Source: Microcoleus sp. CAWBG506 (GTDB taxonomy: Bacteria > Cyanobacteriota > Cyanobacteriia > Cyanobacteriales > Microcoleaceae). Taken from it: a DNA stretch of 64,000 nucleotides. The position numbers and the translations under genes were made by a program. Every line of letters begins with the position of its first letter. Within the stretch, counting starts at the first letter, position 1. The DNA is taken from positions 62,001 through 126,000 of the forward strand of contig JAHREW010000012.1 of assembly GCA_020883125.1 (NCBI GenBank). The letters are read 5' to 3'. The notes below the pieces were generated by a model. The model did no database searches, had not been told where the DNA came from, and worked only from the letters and a program-made list of their open reading frames with translations. Of the stretch, positions 53,730 through 63,000 are shown piece after piece.

Positions 53730-53762
53730 GCAAATTTCGGGGCATCGAACCCCGAAATTTGC
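53730..53762. repeat. Perfect palindrome downstream of holA
   Basis: GCAAATTTCGGGG (53730-53742) and CCCCGAAATTTGC (53750-53762) are perfect 13-base arms around a seven-base loop. It is about 90 bases after the holA stop on the minus strand and could end the replicase transcript, though no T tract follows. Confidence 0.6.
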
Positions 53763-53834
53763 CCCCATTCCTTCCACCGCTTCTCTTCGAGTAAGCGGGG
53801 GTCTTTTGGGGGTTTAGATGAGCACTCGCGATTG

Positions 53835-53891
53835 CCCCTACATCGCCCCTAGATCGCTTCTACTTCGCCCCTACATCGCGCTTCTACTTCG
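53835..53891. repeat. Degenerate 11-base tandem repeat at the 3' end of holA
   Basis: Four contiguous 11-base units (CCCCTACATCG, CCCCTAGATCG, CTTCTACTTCG, CCCCTACATCG; 53835-53878), then CG and a fifth unit (53881-53891). The array runs across the holA stop codon and supplies its last ~14 residues, so the C-terminus of HolA varies with repeat number. Confidence 0.75.
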
Positions 53892-54859
53892 CGCTTCCTT
53901 ACTTTCTTAGGAGAAAATAGTTGGGCGATCGCCAGAATTGCAGGCAACATGGAATCCCCTTTACGCCCAAGCTTCAGCGAACCCTCTAAGTCAAGCAGCA
54001 GAGACACCGCAGACGAAAGGGATGTTAGAGAAGCAGCAGCTACTTCTTTTTTCAGAAAGTACACTCGCTTAGGGTTAGCAATTTGACAAATCCGGGCAAT
54101 TTCAGCGTCTTGTTTAACTCCTCCAACTATCGCCGCTTTCACCCACAACCAAGTTCTAAATTGAGTAATCAGCGTTGCACAAATCGCCAGCGGGAAAGTT
54201 CCTATTGCCAAAAGTTCAAGCAGCAAATAAACTGCTCTCTTACAGCTATTTTCCCTAAGCGCTTCGGCAAGCTGAAGGCTATTTTGAGTAGTTGAAGGAA
54301 CCAGCGCTCTCACTTCCTTTAAAGTGAGGGAAGCGCCACTGCTCAGGGTCGCCAACTTGTGCAGTTCTGATTCAGCGCGAGCAGGATTGTTGCCGATCGC
54401 AACCGCCAAGTAATCAATAGCATTTGAGTTCAGCGACAGCCCTATTGCCAAAGCTTGAGTTCGGATCGATCGGGCAATGAGATCCGTTCGCCAGGGGGGA
54501 ATAAGGTCAAACTCGAACAGCTTAGCTTGAGAAAGCAATAATTTTGCCACCTTCAGGCGTTTGTCAATGGAAGGCGCTATAAAAACCAGGTGCGTCTTTT
54601 CCGGTACCTGCGGGAGCAACTGGAGAACCTCCAGCGCCTCTTCAGTAAACTGTTTGAAATTACACCCTTCTACCACCACTAACTTTGCTTTTTCCGTTCC
54701 CAAGGCGGGAGTTAAGGCGCAGTCAACCGCCTCATTCAATGCCGAAGCATCAAAGCGGTGATAATTGAAGCCAATCCAAGCAGGGTCGAGGTTCTTTTTA
54801 AAGGCAGAAAGCTTTTTGTGAATCGCGTGGAGGTCATCCCCTATCAGCAAGCTAATCAT
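53849..54859 (-). CDS. holA: DNA polymerase III delta subunit-like protein
   Basis: A 336-residue HolA/delta homologue, the clamp-opening subunit of the loader. The N-terminus (MISLLIGDDLHAIHKKLSAF) is the degenerate Walker A region of delta. The LVVVEGCNF and LVFIAPSIDKRLKVAKLLL segments follow, and the C-terminal collar helices include RAVYLLLELLAIGTFPLAI and RTWLWVKAAI. The start overlaps the dnaX stop as ATGA (54856-54859), so loader subunits are translated in coupled fashion. Length is near the usual 320-340. The C-terminal tail comes from an 11-base repeat array. This is an accessory copy if, as expected, the chromosome has its own holA. Confidence 0.85.
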   Translation of the reverse strand: MISLLIGDDLHAIHKKLSAFKKNLDPAWIGFNYHRFDASALNEAVDCALTPALGTEKAKLVVVEGCNFKQFTEEALEVLQLLPQVPEKTHLVFIAPSIDKRLKVAKLLLSQAKLFEFDLIPPWRTDLIARSIRTQALAIGLSLNSNAIDYLAVAIGNNPARAESELHKLATLSSGASLTLKEVRALVPSTTQNSLQLAEALRENSCKRAVYLLLELLAIGTFPLAICATLITQFRTWLWVKAAIVGGVKQDAEIARICQIANPKRVYFLKKEVAAASLTSLSSAVSLLLDLEGSLKLGRKGDSMLPAILAIAQLFSPKKVRKREVEARCRGEVEAI

Positions 54860-56265
54860 GGGTTCTTCTCCTCGAACGACACAAGATAGCGGACGCCCGT
54901 TGCAGCCAGAAATATTTTCTGCACCTTAGCTGCGTTCCGGTTGAACTTGTCCAGGTATTGGGCGGGCACGGCCAGCACCGCTTTCTTTTCCGTCAGTGCT
55001 ACCAGGGAAGCGGCACAGAGTAAAGCGCGGTTCTTCTCAGAAGTTGCTGAGAGCACTTTTTCCCAAATGGCTCGCTCTTTGGAACGGGGCGATCGCAACT
55101 TGGAGGTACTGGGCAGCTTCTGGGTGCGGTCGGGCTGCCAGGGGTTAGCAAGAGCGTTCTCTGCGGCGTAGGGTTTTAATTGTGGTATCCTCGCCAATCC
55201 CAGCAAGCAGAGTTCCAGCCACAGCGTTGGGTGAGCGCTCTTGCTGAGCTGCCATTCCGAAGCCTGCAACTGTTCGAGGCCAGCAGCGATCGCATTGCAG
55301 TCCCAAGCAGAGGCAATTTCCATCAGGGCCGAGTGCGAAATGCCGCTAACTAGCATCAGCGAACAGTCCGGCACGCTCGTTGCAAGCAACAAGTCCCGGT
55401 AGCAGGCTAGCAGCGACGCCAGCAGCATTTTAGGGCTTTTCCCGCTGTCAATGAGTTCGCGGGACAGTTGCAGCAGCTTGAGCGCGTTGCCGGTGCGGGT
55501 CGATTTCAAAATTGCAACTAAATCCGACTCCGGTATCCGCCCCGACAGCTCCAATACGTGAGAGCTAGTAATTTCCTCTCCTAATAAGCTCAACTGATCG
55601 AGCAACTGCAAGGCGTCCCTCATCCCGCCATTCGCGGCGCGGGCGATCGCAATTTTAGCTTCTTCGGCAATTGCAATTGACTCTTTCTCAGCTATCATTG
55701 TTAGCTGTTTGACAATGGCTGGGATTGGCAGCGATCGAAACAGAAACGTTTGGCAGCGGCTGTTAATTGTTGGCAGCACTTTGTGTTGCTCTGTTGTACA
55801 CAAGATGAACACTACATGATGCGGAGGTTCTTCCAAACATTTTAGAAGAGCGTTAAAAGCTTGGGAACTTAGGCAGTGAACTTCATCTAAAATAAACACT
55901 CGGTAGCGGCTGATAACTGGTGCGAAGTGCGATCGCTCAATCAGGGCGCGAGCGTCATCCACGCCGTTGTGGGAAGCCGCGTCAATTTCAGCAACGTCTA
56001 AGCTGCTGCCTTTTTCAATCGAGCGGCAGGATTGGCACTTGCCGCACGGTTTTACTGTGGGTTTGTCTGCACTGGTGCAGTTGAGAGATTTAGCTAAAAT
56101 GCGAGCCGTTGAAGTTTTGCCCGTTCCCCGTTCGCCGGCGAACAAGTAAGCCGGAGCAATTTTATGAGTTTTGACCGCATTGGAAAGTGTCCTTTGGATG
56201 TACTCCTGTCCGGCCAGTTCAGACAAGCTACGAGGGCGGTATTTTTGAGGCAATGCTGCGTACAT
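54856..56265 (-). CDS. dnaX: DNA polymerase III gamma/tau subunit
   Basis: A 469-residue DnaX. Walker A is GERGTGKT at 44-51, the zinc site is Cys63, 74, 77 and 80 (CGKCQSC), Walker B is ILDEVHCLS near 125, and NSRCQTFLF holds the SRC arginine finger. Domain III helices follow. The C-terminal ~70 residues (WEKVLSATSEKNRALLCAAS onward) resemble the end domain of cyanobacterial DnaX. The total is much shorter than a chromosomal tau, so polymerase/helicase contacts may be reduced. It loads the clamp together with HolA. The start ATG at 56265 is 250 bases downstream of dnaN, separated by an interspersed repeat (56357-56418), so it may have its own promoter. Confidence 0.9.
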   Translation of the reverse strand: MYAALPQKYRPRSLSELAGQEYIQRTLSNAVKTHKIAPAYLFAGERGTGKTSTARILAKSLNCTSADKPTVKPCGKCQSCRSIEKGSSLDVAEIDAASHNGVDDARALIERSHFAPVISRYRVFILDEVHCLSSQAFNALLKCLEEPPHHVVFILCTTEQHKVLPTINSRCQTFLFRSLPIPAIVKQLTMIAEKESIAIAEEAKIAIARAANGGMRDALQLLDQLSLLGEEITSSHVLELSGRIPESDLVAILKSTRTGNALKLLQLSRELIDSGKSPKMLLASLLACYRDLLLATSVPDCSLMLVSGISHSALMEIASAWDCNAIAAGLEQLQASEWQLSKSAHPTLWLELCLLGLARIPQLKPYAAENALANPWQPDRTQKLPSTSKLRSPRSKERAIWEKVLSATSEKNRALLCAASLVALTEKKAVLAVPAQYLDKFNRNAAKVQKIFLAATGVRYLVSFEEKNP

Positions 56266-56356
56266 GATTGAATGGTTAGGTGTAATTTTGGACTGAGAAG
56301 AAGGGGAAGGGGAAGGAAAAATTCGCAGGATTTATTTATGCAACTGGCACATATCG

Positions 56357-56418
56357 TAGGGTGCGTCAGAAGCTGAAACCATCGATAGTCCTTGTAAAAC
56401 TTTGTCTGACGCACCCTA
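56357..56418. repeat. Inverted-repeat element between dnaN and dnaX
   Basis: TAGGGTGCGTCAGA (56357-56370) and TCTGACGCACCCTA (56405-56418) are perfect 14-base inverted arms around 34 bases. The core GGGTGCGTCA reappears at 63901-63910. This fits a short interspersed, MITE-like repeat. Confidence 0.75.
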
Positions 56419-56516
56419 TAAGTCAATTTGAGTGTGACAGTTGCGTAAGTCTTAATCAAGATTATTGTTAGCTTTTATTGAATAAAGAAAAGCCCAAATT
56501 TCTCCTTTCTTCCCCT

Positions 56517-57953
56517 TCATTCTTTGAAAATCGGCATTAACAAGTATTTGGCATCCATTAAGATGTTGGGCTTGGAGCGGTTGCCAGCCGGAACTAAGAT
56601 GGCGGGGCCGTCGCGCTGAGTGAGGTGCATTTGGAGTTGGGAACTAGCGATCGCTTTTGCACCTTCCAACAGGTATTTTATGTTGAATGAAATTGACCAA
56701 TTGCCGTCTGAATTAACGTGCGCCGCCATCTGTTCCAAGCCGTTTCCAAATTCTCTGAAAAGCGACAGTGACACTTGCTGTGCTTCGCTATTAATGCGGA
56801 TGCTGAGCGTTTTTTCTTTCTTGTCTGCCAGCACAGCAATTCTCTCTATAGCTTTGATGAAAGGTGCTTTTTCCAGCGTTACCTGATGTTGGAAATCCTG
56901 CTGCAATAACTCCTGATAAGTTGGGTATGCGCCTTCTAAACAGCGCGTTACTAAGCGCTGCGCTCCCCACCGGAATTCTATCAAAGCGCTCTCAGTGCTG
57001 TAAGAAAGCTCTACTGGGTCAGCGGATGTCCTGCTCGATAAAATTCGCTCCAGTTCGGCGAGCGATTTAGCTGGGACTGTAAGCTCTAGAGGCTGTGTAA
57101 TTTCCGCTTGTTTCTTCTTAGAAAAACCTTGAATTGAAGTATTGAGGACAACCAAACGGTGGCCGTCTGTGGCAGCAAATTCGAGGCTATCTTGGCAGAT
57201 TTTGAAGTAAACACCTGTCAGGATGTGCTTGCCTTCATCGGTAGCGGTGGCAAACAGTGACCCTTTCAGCCCTTCTTTCAACGTTTCAGCGGGGATGCAA
57301 ATTGTTTGCGCTGTTTTTACTTCAGGAATAGCAGGGAATTCTTCACTCGAAATCCCTCGAACTTGATAGCTACCGCAAGCAGCAATTAGGGTAGCAACTG
57401 GACTGTTGCTAACAGCCTCTGGCAAGGTGATGTTATTCCCGCTATCTTCGCTATCTTCACCTTCGCGATTCAAGGCTTCGCGACTGACTAAAGTGATATC
57501 TCCGGGTGAGAATTTCCCGACAATATCGCTAAGTAGCCCGACTGGAATAGTCATGTCGCCGGGAGATTGAACGTTGGCCTCAAAGGAGGTTTGAATAGCC
57601 AATCTCATGTCGAAGACGGTAAGTTGGACTCGCTGCGTTTTTTTGCAAGCAACTAAGAGGACATTTCCTAACACGGGGTGGGTGGGTTTTGCTGGGACAG
57701 CTTTGCTGACAAGTTCGAGATGGTTGGCTAAATTTTCTTGCGTGCAGACAAGCTTAATTTCTGCTGGCAAAAGCTGGGGAGAATCGCCTGCGCTATTGGA
57801 GGAATTGCGATCGGATTTTTCTTCAACTTTTTGCTCATCTTTGACCAAAGGTTTGGTTCGTTCTAAGGTAACACTTGCCTTGGGTTTTATTTTGGATGAA
57901 CCGTTTTCTTTATTTCGTCTTTTAGCTGTATCGGTGGGGGTTTTGGTCTGCAT
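56517..57953 (-). CDS. dnaN: DNA polymerase III beta sliding clamp, extended form
   Basis: A 478-residue DnaN; ordinary bacterial clamps have 365-390 residues. The extra length is a basic/acidic low-complexity N-terminus (residues 1-65) and a ~30-residue insertion in domain 1 (NREGEDSEDSGN onward). The clamp proper starts at IKLVCTQENLANHLELVSKAVP and has KPTHPVLGNVLL, EEFPAIPEV, DGHRLVVLNT, ELTVPAKSLAEL and the closing YLLMPIF that lines the partner-binding pocket. A second or plasmid-specific clamp would recruit the QLSLF and QLTLF proteins found elsewhere in the window. It is on the same strand as dnaX and holA. Confidence 0.9.
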   Translation of the reverse strand: MQTKTPTDTAKRRNKENGSSKIKPKASVTLERTKPLVKDEQKVEEKSDRNSSNSAGDSPQLLPAEIKLVCTQENLANHLELVSKAVPAKPTHPVLGNVLLVACKKTQRVQLTVFDMRLAIQTSFEANVQSPGDMTIPVGLLSDIVGKFSPGDITLVSREALNREGEDSEDSGNNITLPEAVSNSPVATLIAACGSYQVRGISSEEFPAIPEVKTAQTICIPAETLKEGLKGSLFATATDEGKHILTGVYFKICQDSLEFAATDGHRLVVLNTSIQGFSKKKQAEITQPLELTVPAKSLAELERILSSRTSADPVELSYSTESALIEFRWGAQRLVTRCLEGAYPTYQELLQQDFQHQVTLEKAPFIKAIERIAVLADKKEKTLSIRINSEAQQVSLSLFREFGNGLEQMAAHVNSDGNWSISFNIKYLLEGAKAIASSQLQMHLTQRDGPAILVPAGNRSKPNILMDAKYLLMPIFKE

Positions 57954-58048
57954 CTTTGTGCGTTAAAATAGCTGCTAAGCGGGGGCAGCGTTAGCTGCCT
58001 AGAGAATAGCTTGTATTAGCAGCTTGTCACTCAACTTTAGATATAGAA

Positions 58049-59914
58049 TTACTCAAAAAAACCTAATTCAGATAAATCAGCATTCATAGTAGGAATTAAC
58101 AAAGTGCGATCGAGATATTTATTGCCCCGTTCGCAGGATGTTTCAGGACTAAACAAACAAGCATGACAAGCCGCCCAATGCAAAGAAGTTGTATTTTGTA
58201 AAGGGCTATGTTCTGCACATAAAGGGTCAGAAGCACATAAACCAATTTGTTCTAAAGCTTGGTCAATATGACGACCAAAAGTACCTGGTTCACCTAAACT
58301 GACTAATCCCCCTAGCGTACCTTCGCTATCGGGTGCGGCCGTATAAATCAAGACACCCGCCATTGGGCCATTATCTTCATTAGGATCTTTTGAGTAAATG
58401 CGTTCCCGCAAACTAGCAGCATTGTAACCACATTCTATTACTAATTGCCGCATCAAAGCATGAGCGAAGGAATGAAGTAAAATATAACGAATACCGGGGA
58501 AATTAGTCTCAGGATCTAAGGAACGCGCCCTGCGCCAACGACGATGCGCTTCTAAACTTTGTTGTTCGTAAGTTTTTAATCCAGGTGTACTGGATAACCA
58601 TTTTTGTAGTTTTTCTTCTTGAAACTGCATAAAAATACCTTCGCCGCGCACTTCTGAAGCTGGAACCCATGTAGGTTCAGAACGACTCAAAGGAGCCCAG
58701 TATTCTTCGGGTAATTCTCCAGTTTCAGCATAATCACCAGGAGATTCGATGCGGGAAAAACCAACTAAAGCACGAACTTCTCGCAAGCGTTCTACTAATA
58801 CCACTTTTTCAAAACAAGCTTCGTAACCATCAGGTGCGGCGACAGATGTTAACCGAAAATCAGCGTTATTTAAACTGGTGTTTACGTTAGAAAAAACTTG
58901 CCATTCTGGGGTTTTGATATCTTTCACATCCAGAAGGGGGGCTTCACCAGCCCCCTGACGTTTTTGTGCGATTTCTTGCCAAATTTCAGTATCTGAATAT
59001 TTAGCAAATTCTTTGAGTTGACCGATTTGGCGGAAAGCAGCTAAAATGTCAATTGTAATAGCTTTTTCTAACACCGTCCAATGTTTATCAATTAGTTGCC
59101 CCAGTTGATTAATAGTAGTGGGAATCGAGAGTACAGAAAGGGTGATGGGAAACCAGCTATTTGATGCACCGAGTAAGATACTTTTCATTTGTTCGGTACA
59201 TCCGTCTTCTGCAAAGTTGCGTAAATGGGGATGGCGGCCGCGACACTGAGGCATATTCATTTTACCAAGTTCGCCAAAGGCATCGGACATTCGACGAGAT
59301 TTACTGCAACGATCGCATTTTACTTCAATATCGGTGGCAGACCCAGAGATGCCATATTCATAGAGACGCAGAGAACCTTTGCAATTACTGTTACCTCTAT
59401 GAACGAAGTAGTGCCAGGGAAAATCATCTAAGTGTCCGTGTTGACAAGCTACTAAAAATCTCGCAGGGATGGCTGTTGGAGAAAAATTGCGACAATTACT
59501 ATGAATGTAGCGATTTTGGTCGGGTCGATGGCGATCGCGTTTTAACTCAAATAGTCCCGATTTTAAAGGGGCGAGTAATCGACATTGGGGACAAACTACC
59601 CAGGTGGGGAAAGGTGAGACGGGAATTCCTACTTTGGCGCTGTCATCAAATAAGTTAGGGATGGTATTGTTTGATTCAGATATAGGCGGCGTTAGCAGTT
59701 TTTTGACTTGATTACCGATTTCTTTTTGCACTGCTGCTAGTAACCGCGCTTCTCCTAATTCTGAGGCGTGAGTGAGTTCCCAATCATCTAATCCCATTAC
59801 CATTGTTGATAAGTTGGGTAAATCTACAATAGAACCGATGCCTGAAGAGAATAAAATTTGGCTGGGTCGGAGTTCGCCGACTTTGTTTTTAGAAGAGGAT
59901 TGATTTGTTGTCAT
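58049..59914 (-). CDS. drmB: DISARM protein DrmB (DUF1998)
   Basis: A 621-residue DrmB-type protein. The N-terminus has GELRPSQILFSSGIGSIVDL and MVMGLDDWE, a family signature. Zinc-finger cysteines follow (C108, C111, C141, C157, and C200-x2-C203), then a mixed region, and a C-terminal DUF1998 domain (GIRYILLHSFAHALMRQLV, VLIYTAAPDSEGTLGGLV) closed by ACHACLFSPETSCERGN. In DISARM systems DrmA and DrmB form the DNA-binding core that blocks and destroys incoming phage DNA. It follows drmA by 108 bases and ends 95 bases before dnaN. The expected PLD-type drmC is not downstream. Confidence 0.9.
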   Translation of the reverse strand: MTTNQSSSKNKVGELRPSQILFSSGIGSIVDLPNLSTMVMGLDDWELTHASELGEARLLAAVQKEIGNQVKKLLTPPISESNNTIPNLFDDSAKVGIPVSPFPTWVVCPQCRLLAPLKSGLFELKRDRHRPDQNRYIHSNCRNFSPTAIPARFLVACQHGHLDDFPWHYFVHRGNSNCKGSLRLYEYGISGSATDIEVKCDRCSKSRRMSDAFGELGKMNMPQCRGRHPHLRNFAEDGCTEQMKSILLGASNSWFPITLSVLSIPTTINQLGQLIDKHWTVLEKAITIDILAAFRQIGQLKEFAKYSDTEIWQEIAQKRQGAGEAPLLDVKDIKTPEWQVFSNVNTSLNNADFRLTSVAAPDGYEACFEKVVLVERLREVRALVGFSRIESPGDYAETGELPEEYWAPLSRSEPTWVPASEVRGEGIFMQFQEEKLQKWLSSTPGLKTYEQQSLEAHRRWRRARSLDPETNFPGIRYILLHSFAHALMRQLVIECGYNAASLRERIYSKDPNEDNGPMAGVLIYTAAPDSEGTLGGLVSLGEPGTFGRHIDQALEQIGLCASDPLCAEHSPLQNTTSLHWAACHACLFSPETSCERGNKYLDRTLLIPTMNADLSELGFFE

Positions 59915-59970
59915 TGTATTAACTAATATATGGCGAACCTAAATGATTTGTGCAAATATCTAGCGGTGGT

Positions 59971-59995
59971 GCCGACGGCGCGCCCGCCCGTCGGC
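59971..59995. repeat. GC-rich palindrome between drmA and drmB
   Basis: GCCGACGG (59971-59978) pairs with CCGTCGGC (59988-59995), giving an eight-base stem. It sits in the 108 bases between the two defence genes and may be an interspersed repeat or an attenuating hairpin. Confidence 0.5.
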
Positions 59996-60022
59996 TGACA
60001 AGTGAATCGTGGGGGATTGCTT

Positions 60023-63000
60023 CTACAAGTCTAAATCAATTGGGGTAGTTTCACTCATTGATTGGGTTGGACGATCGTCATCATCGGGAATACGATCGTC
60101 TAAAATTAAGCCAATATTCGGTTCAACATTTCGCAACGAATTTAAACAGGTAAATGATTGCCAATTGCTTTGTCCGGGTTGTTCTAATAATCCCATTGTC
60201 ACCCCATCTTTTTTAGTCTGATATCCTAATAGTTTTCCTCCTGTTGTATTCGCTGCTTCTGCTAACCAATAGTCTAATTTAGCTTCTAATTCCTGTTTTA
60301 CTAAATCGCGGGTTTTAGTATCTCCTACTGCCAAAGCCCGATCGCAAATCGCATTAATAGCAGCTTCCACATAAGGATGATGGCGAGAAATTCTACCGGC
60401 TTTATCATTAGCGTTTAATTCGCTACCTGCCAAACGCACTAAAGAAACGAATAAAGCAGCTAACCCTCGGTCAATGGCGCGGGGAGCAAAAGGAGTAATT
60501 GAGAGGGCTTCAACGTGCTGATAGAAGGTAGCATGATAATGTTCAAATTGCTCGTAATGAGATAAATCTCTCGGTCGTGCCCAGTTATAAACAGTAAATA
60601 CTAAACCGGGGAAAGTTCGCCCTACCCGCGAGGTTGCTTGGATGTATTCAGCAGTGTTTTTGGGTTGACCTGTCACTACCATTACGCCTAAACGTTTTAC
60701 GTCTACGCCCACAGAAATCATGTTAGTAGCTAGTAAAACATCTAACGGTTTGCGCTTGTTGTTTTTGTTGGATTTGTCTGAGGAAAAAGGAGTCTCTAAC
60801 CAATTTAATACGATGGGAATATCGGTAGAATTTTTGCGGGAGGTCAATTCTTCTACTTCCAGTCTCAGACGTTTTGCTAACCCTCTGCGGTCGGTTTTTC
60901 CTAAGCGAGATTGAATGTCGTCATCCACTAAACGCCGAGTTCCTCCTAATTCCCGCATTGAATTAAAATAACCCACTAAGGTCATCCAAGGGTCAACCAG
61001 ATCGCCATATTTTTCAAACAAATATTGAGAGGCTGCCAATACTGCCGTATAAACGCGAATTAATGCTGCTTTTAATCGCCTTCCTGTGGCACAAATCCCC
61101 AAATATCGCCGACCGGGATAATCCTCTGAAGGCGGACGCTGACAGGAAAAGAAGTTATCTTCAATATCTAATCCTTGAGGTGGAAAAACTTGCACTTGGC
61201 GCAAAAATAGGTTATGCACTTGGTCGCGGGCTTGTCTAATTGTGGCAGTAGAAGCGATTACTTTAGGACGGACTATTTTACCGTTGACTTCCCACGATGC
61301 CAGTCGATCTACGGCGGTTTCATACAGTCCGACTAGGGTTCCCAAAGCGCCACTAATTAAGTGCAATTCATCTTGAATAATTAAATCTGGCGGCCTCAAG
61401 GCATTAGTGGGAATAGTTTTAGCAGTAGGGAGTCCGTATTTACTGGGGTGAGAGTCTGTGTCTTCGATTTCAGGAGAACGAAAACCGTGACGGGTGCAAT
61501 ATCCGTCTACTTGTCCGAATAGCATTTGTACAGCACCATTCCAGGGCATTTGGGCAAATTTGTCAACAGTTGCTATCACTAATGTTGGCAAACGACGGTA
61601 GATTTCTTCATCTACAACTACGATGGGTAAACCTTCGGCGGGAGATTGTTTTTGGGTGAATAAACATTTGCCTAAAGCATCACCGCAGTAAATTAAAGTG
61701 CGTCCTTGTCCTTTGGCAAAGGATTCTACTTTAATATGTTGTTTGCCGGGGTCAATTTGAGAACCACACCAAGGACAGTTAGTTAATTGATGGGGAGAAC
61801 CGCTGCTAGTGGGTTGGTATTGTCCGAGTTTTTGTTTGAGAAATTCATTGCTTTGTTCGGTTCGGTTTGGTGTGGTTTTCATCCCTACCCATAACCCAAT
61901 TCTAAACGGTTCTTTTCCCCATTTATTTTCATCTTGGCGGCGGATTTCTTCGCAGGCACAAATTAAGGTTGTGGCGCGTTGAAATTGTTGTAATGTTAAG
62001 AGGCGGAGGGTGTAGCGCATGAGGACAGCAACCCCTGCTGCGCCGGAACGTCCGGCAATATCTCCTTGCAATCTTCTCAGTCCAATAGTATAGGCTGTTA
62101 ATCCTAGATAGGCTTCGGTTTTACCGCCGCCGGTGGGGAACCAAAGTAAATCTGCGATCGCATCTGTGGGATGACATCGATCTGGGTGGTCTAATTCCGT
62201 GATACTGGGAAGATTTAGCAGGATAAAAGCTAACTGAAACGGTCGCCAGGTGCGATTTTTGGGAATATCAATATTATCCCATTCGCTGGCTTCGCCGCGC
62301 CGTTTATTTTCGGCATAAATTGAGTGAATCCGCTGTTGCCACATCGCCCGATTCATAAATCGGAAAGCTTCAGTAGCGTTAGAATCTGTTTGTAATAAGT
62401 TAATTCCTGCTTGAATGCGATCGCAAGTTATTTGACAATTTGCCATTGCCGATTTTGCGGCCTCCTGATAATCGCCTAAATCAGCGGTGGAATCGGAAAT
62501 TTTCGCAGTTTGTTGGGTAATCCATTCACTATAAGCAATAGTTAAAGAACTTAAAGCAGTTGATAAATCGGGAATTTCTGCTAGTTCTTTCATATCTAAA
62601 ATTAATCCCGCCAGTCCCGGTATTTCCTCAATAGTCGGCGGCGTAGTTTGGGGAATTTCGTAGGCGGGAACGACTTTAGTCGCAAGGCGGATAGCCCGAT
62701 GCCTTTGGCTGGCTTCCCCATCGCACTTTCCGCCTAAAAGTTCTGCGTGTACGCCTATCCCGTGTCCGACGGCAAATTCTATGCAGTCGCGGTACTGCAT
62801 CGCCATTGCTTGTTCTTCGGCAAATAAGACGGGGTTGAGTTTACCGACTTGGCGTTTCAGCCGCCGTTTAATGAAAATATCGGGATATTTGGGGTCGGCA
62901 GATTCAACGCTTAACTCAGGTTGAAATAACCAAGCGCTATCGCGTCTAATTTCCGGTTCTTTTTGTCCATTAACTAAGAAAAGAGTCACGATCCAATCTT

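Larger units (their letters stand above)
52909..53848. other. Largest non-coding stretch, between parB and the replicase genes
   Basis: 940 bases with no intact gene. 53090-53240 is very AT-rich with many TTAATAAT-like runs and could be an unwinding region, but I see no iterons. A tnpB relic occupies 53375-53597 and a perfect palindrome lies at 53730-53762. The position between partition and replicase genes makes it the best place in the window to look for a replication origin. Confidence 0.45.
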
